Shown piece after piece: positions 62,959 to 64,000 of a stretch of DNA of 64,000 nt. Within the stretch, counting starts at the first letter, position 1. Each line of letters starts with the position of its first letter. The stretch is from Melissococcus plutonius ATCC 35311 (lineage in GTDB: Bacteria; Bacillota; Bacilli; Lactobacillales; Enterococcaceae), in assembly GCF_000270185.1 (NCBI RefSeq), contig NC_015516.1:1163001-1227000 (forward strand). The letters run 5' to 3'. Under the pieces are notes generated by a model that was given only the letters and a program-made list of their open reading frames with translations, made no database searches and had not been told where the DNA came from. The position numbers and the translations under genes were made by a program.

Positions 62959-63690
62959 ATGCAAACAACCAAAAAAGTACTGCAAACAACAGATGGAAGT
63001 AAAATATACTATGAAGTGAGTGGACAAGGCACTCCCCTATTTTTATTGCATGGAAATAATGATAGTGGCCAATATTTCACCTATCAAGTACCTGCTTTTA
63101 GTCAGTTTTTTCAAGTATACGTTATTGACAGTAGAGGACATGGTCGATCAACGAATAATAGTAATTATCTGTCTTTTCGCCAAATGGCACAAGATTTAAA
63201 TGAATTGATTGAAAAAGAGAATTTAAAAAAAATAGATATCGTTGGTTTCAGTGATGGCGCAAACTTAGCGATGACGTTTGCTGTTTTGTTTCCACAAAAA
63301 ACAGATCGTTTGGTATTGAATTCAGGCAATACACTGAGAAATGGTGTGAATAAATTTGCTCAACTTGCTACTTTAATTGAATACTGGTTATTCCGTTTTA
63401 TAGCATTATTTAATAAAAAATTCCGAAAGCGTGTATTAATTATCGAATTACTTCTACAAAATATTGGTATTTCTGAATCTGATTTAAAAACGATTCAGGC
63501 CAAAACGCTGATTATTGTAGGAAAATACGATGTTATTAAACGAGCGCATTCCCTTTATCTGGCTGAAACAATTCCACATGCCACGTTTGTCCTAGTTCCT
63601 TATCAGGGTCATTCTTTTGCAAAAAAAGAACCATTAACATTTAATCGTGAAATTTTAACTTTTTTATTAGAAAAGAAGGTGCATCTTTGA
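62959..63690 (+). CDS. Alpha/beta hydrolase
   Basis: A 243-residue alpha/beta-fold hydrolase. The oxyanion loop LFLLHGNNDSGQ is near residue 30, the nucleophile elbow IVGFSDGANLAM near residue 98, an Asp in VGKYDVIKRAH near 195 and the catalytic His in VPYQGHSFAKKEP near 222. The substrate is unknown. ATG at 62959 follows GGGAGG. Its stop overlaps the start of the mprF-like gene (TTGA), so the two are translationally coupled. Confidence 0.88.
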   Translation: MQTTKKVLQTTDGSKIYYEVSGQGTPLFLLHGNNDSGQYFTYQVPAFSQFFQVYVIDSRGHGRSTNNSNYLSFRQMAQDLNELIEKENLKKIDIVGFSDGANLAMTFAVLFPQKTDRLVLNSGNTLRNGVNKFAQLATLIEYWLFRFIALFNKKFRKRVLIIELLLQNIGISESDLKTIQAKTLIIVGKYDVIKRAHSLYLAETIPHATFVLVPYQGHSFAKKEPLTFNREILTFLLEKKVHL

Positions 63691-64000
63691 AAAAATTTAT
63701 TGAATGGATAAAGGCACACAGCAATTATTTTAAAATATTTTTTGTTATTTCTGTCTTAATTATTGTTATTGCTGAACTTTTTTTCACTTGGGAAGACGAT
63801 TTCATTCCCTCAATTGGTAATAATATTTAGTGATATTCCCATTTGGAAAATCTTTGTTATGTTTCTGATTGGTTTAATTTCTGTTTTTCCAATGATTGGT
63901 TATGATGTTATTTTAAATCGGTTATTAAGGCAAAAACCAAAATGGTTCTATCTTATTGAAACAAGTTGGATTATCAATACAATTAATAATATTGCGGGTT
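63687..64000 (+). pseudogene. mprF: Phosphatidylglycerol lysyltransferase/flippase MprF, frameshifted (partial)
   Basis: MprF adds amino acids to phosphatidylglycerol and flips the product, lowering the negative surface charge and protecting from cationic peptides. The frame starts at TTG 63687 (after GAAGGTG) with KKFIEWIKAHSNYFKIFFVI and a membrane helix, then runs into TAG at 63828-63830. In the +1 frame the family sequence resumes: SDIPIWKIFVMFLIGLISVF, then GYDVILNRLLRQKPKWFYLI and ETSWIINTINNIAG, to the window end. The switch lies in or near TTGGGAAGACG (63788-63798). The window shows only the first ~105 residues of an ~850-residue family, so the state of the rest is unknown. Confidence 0.75.

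Overview
The window is a low-GC chromosomal segment of a Firmicute from the Enterococcaceae. Gene content and order (xerC-hslV-hslU-codY, parE-parC, dnaG-rpoD, gap next to fur, pflB-pflA) fit an Enterococcus relative. The very AT-rich sequence and the many freshly broken genes point most strongly to Melissococcus plutonius; this species call is inference. Nearly all genes lie on the minus strand. The plus strand carries only a SufT-like gene, plsY, an iron-type dehydrogenase, gap, and an alpha/beta hydrolase overlapping a broken mprF. There are no tRNA or rRNA genes; one tmRNA is present.

Layout. 1-2624: PTS sugar permease (partial) and its BglG-type antiterminator, with a promoter and a candidate RNA antiterminator hairpin. 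3.2-5.3 kb: SufT-like protein, two unrecognised small proteins and ssrA (tmRNA). 6.0-9.1 kb: a lactococcin 972-type bacteriocin locus in which the toxin and membrane-protein genes are broken and only the ATPase is intact. 9.8-16.8 kb: an Mga-like regulator pseudogene, a DUF1803-like protein, pyrophosphatase ppaC, pflA and pflB. 16.9-22.4 kb: parC, parE and the divergent plsY. 22.6-33.7 kb: LacX-type mutarotase, codY (interrupted by an amber codon), hslU, hslV, xerC, trmFO, topA, dprA, rnhB, rbgA. 33.9-35.5 kb: a preQ1-I riboswitch, a nucleoside hydrolase and an ECF S component, which together look like a queuine/queuosine salvage operon. 35.8-40.9 kb: lepB, a broken S41 peptidase, yozE, ypmS, ypmR, degV. 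41.7-50.2 kb: dehydrogenase, apt, broken recJ, SDR, rnz, a DUF1269-like protein, obg. 50.9-59.2 kb: gap, broken fur, cvfB, a MapZ-like division protein, rpoD, dnaG. 59.6-64 kb: P-type ATPase, lysozyme-like protein, alpha/beta hydrolase and broken mprF.

The main theme is reductive decay of regulators and envelope or competition functions. Eight genes carry clear lesions: the bacteriocin precursor, its membrane protein, the Mga-like regulator, codY, the S41 peptidase, recJ, fur and mprF. Most frame changes fit single-base deletions, and four in-frame stops use all three stop codons, so programmed recoding is unlikely. Housekeeping genes for replication, topology, RNA maturation and ribosome assembly are intact. 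The most interesting intact module is the preQ1-I-controlled nucleoside hydrolase/ECF pair. A 26-bp palindrome occurring twice (upstream of the Mga-like gene and of gap) may be an uncharacterised operator.
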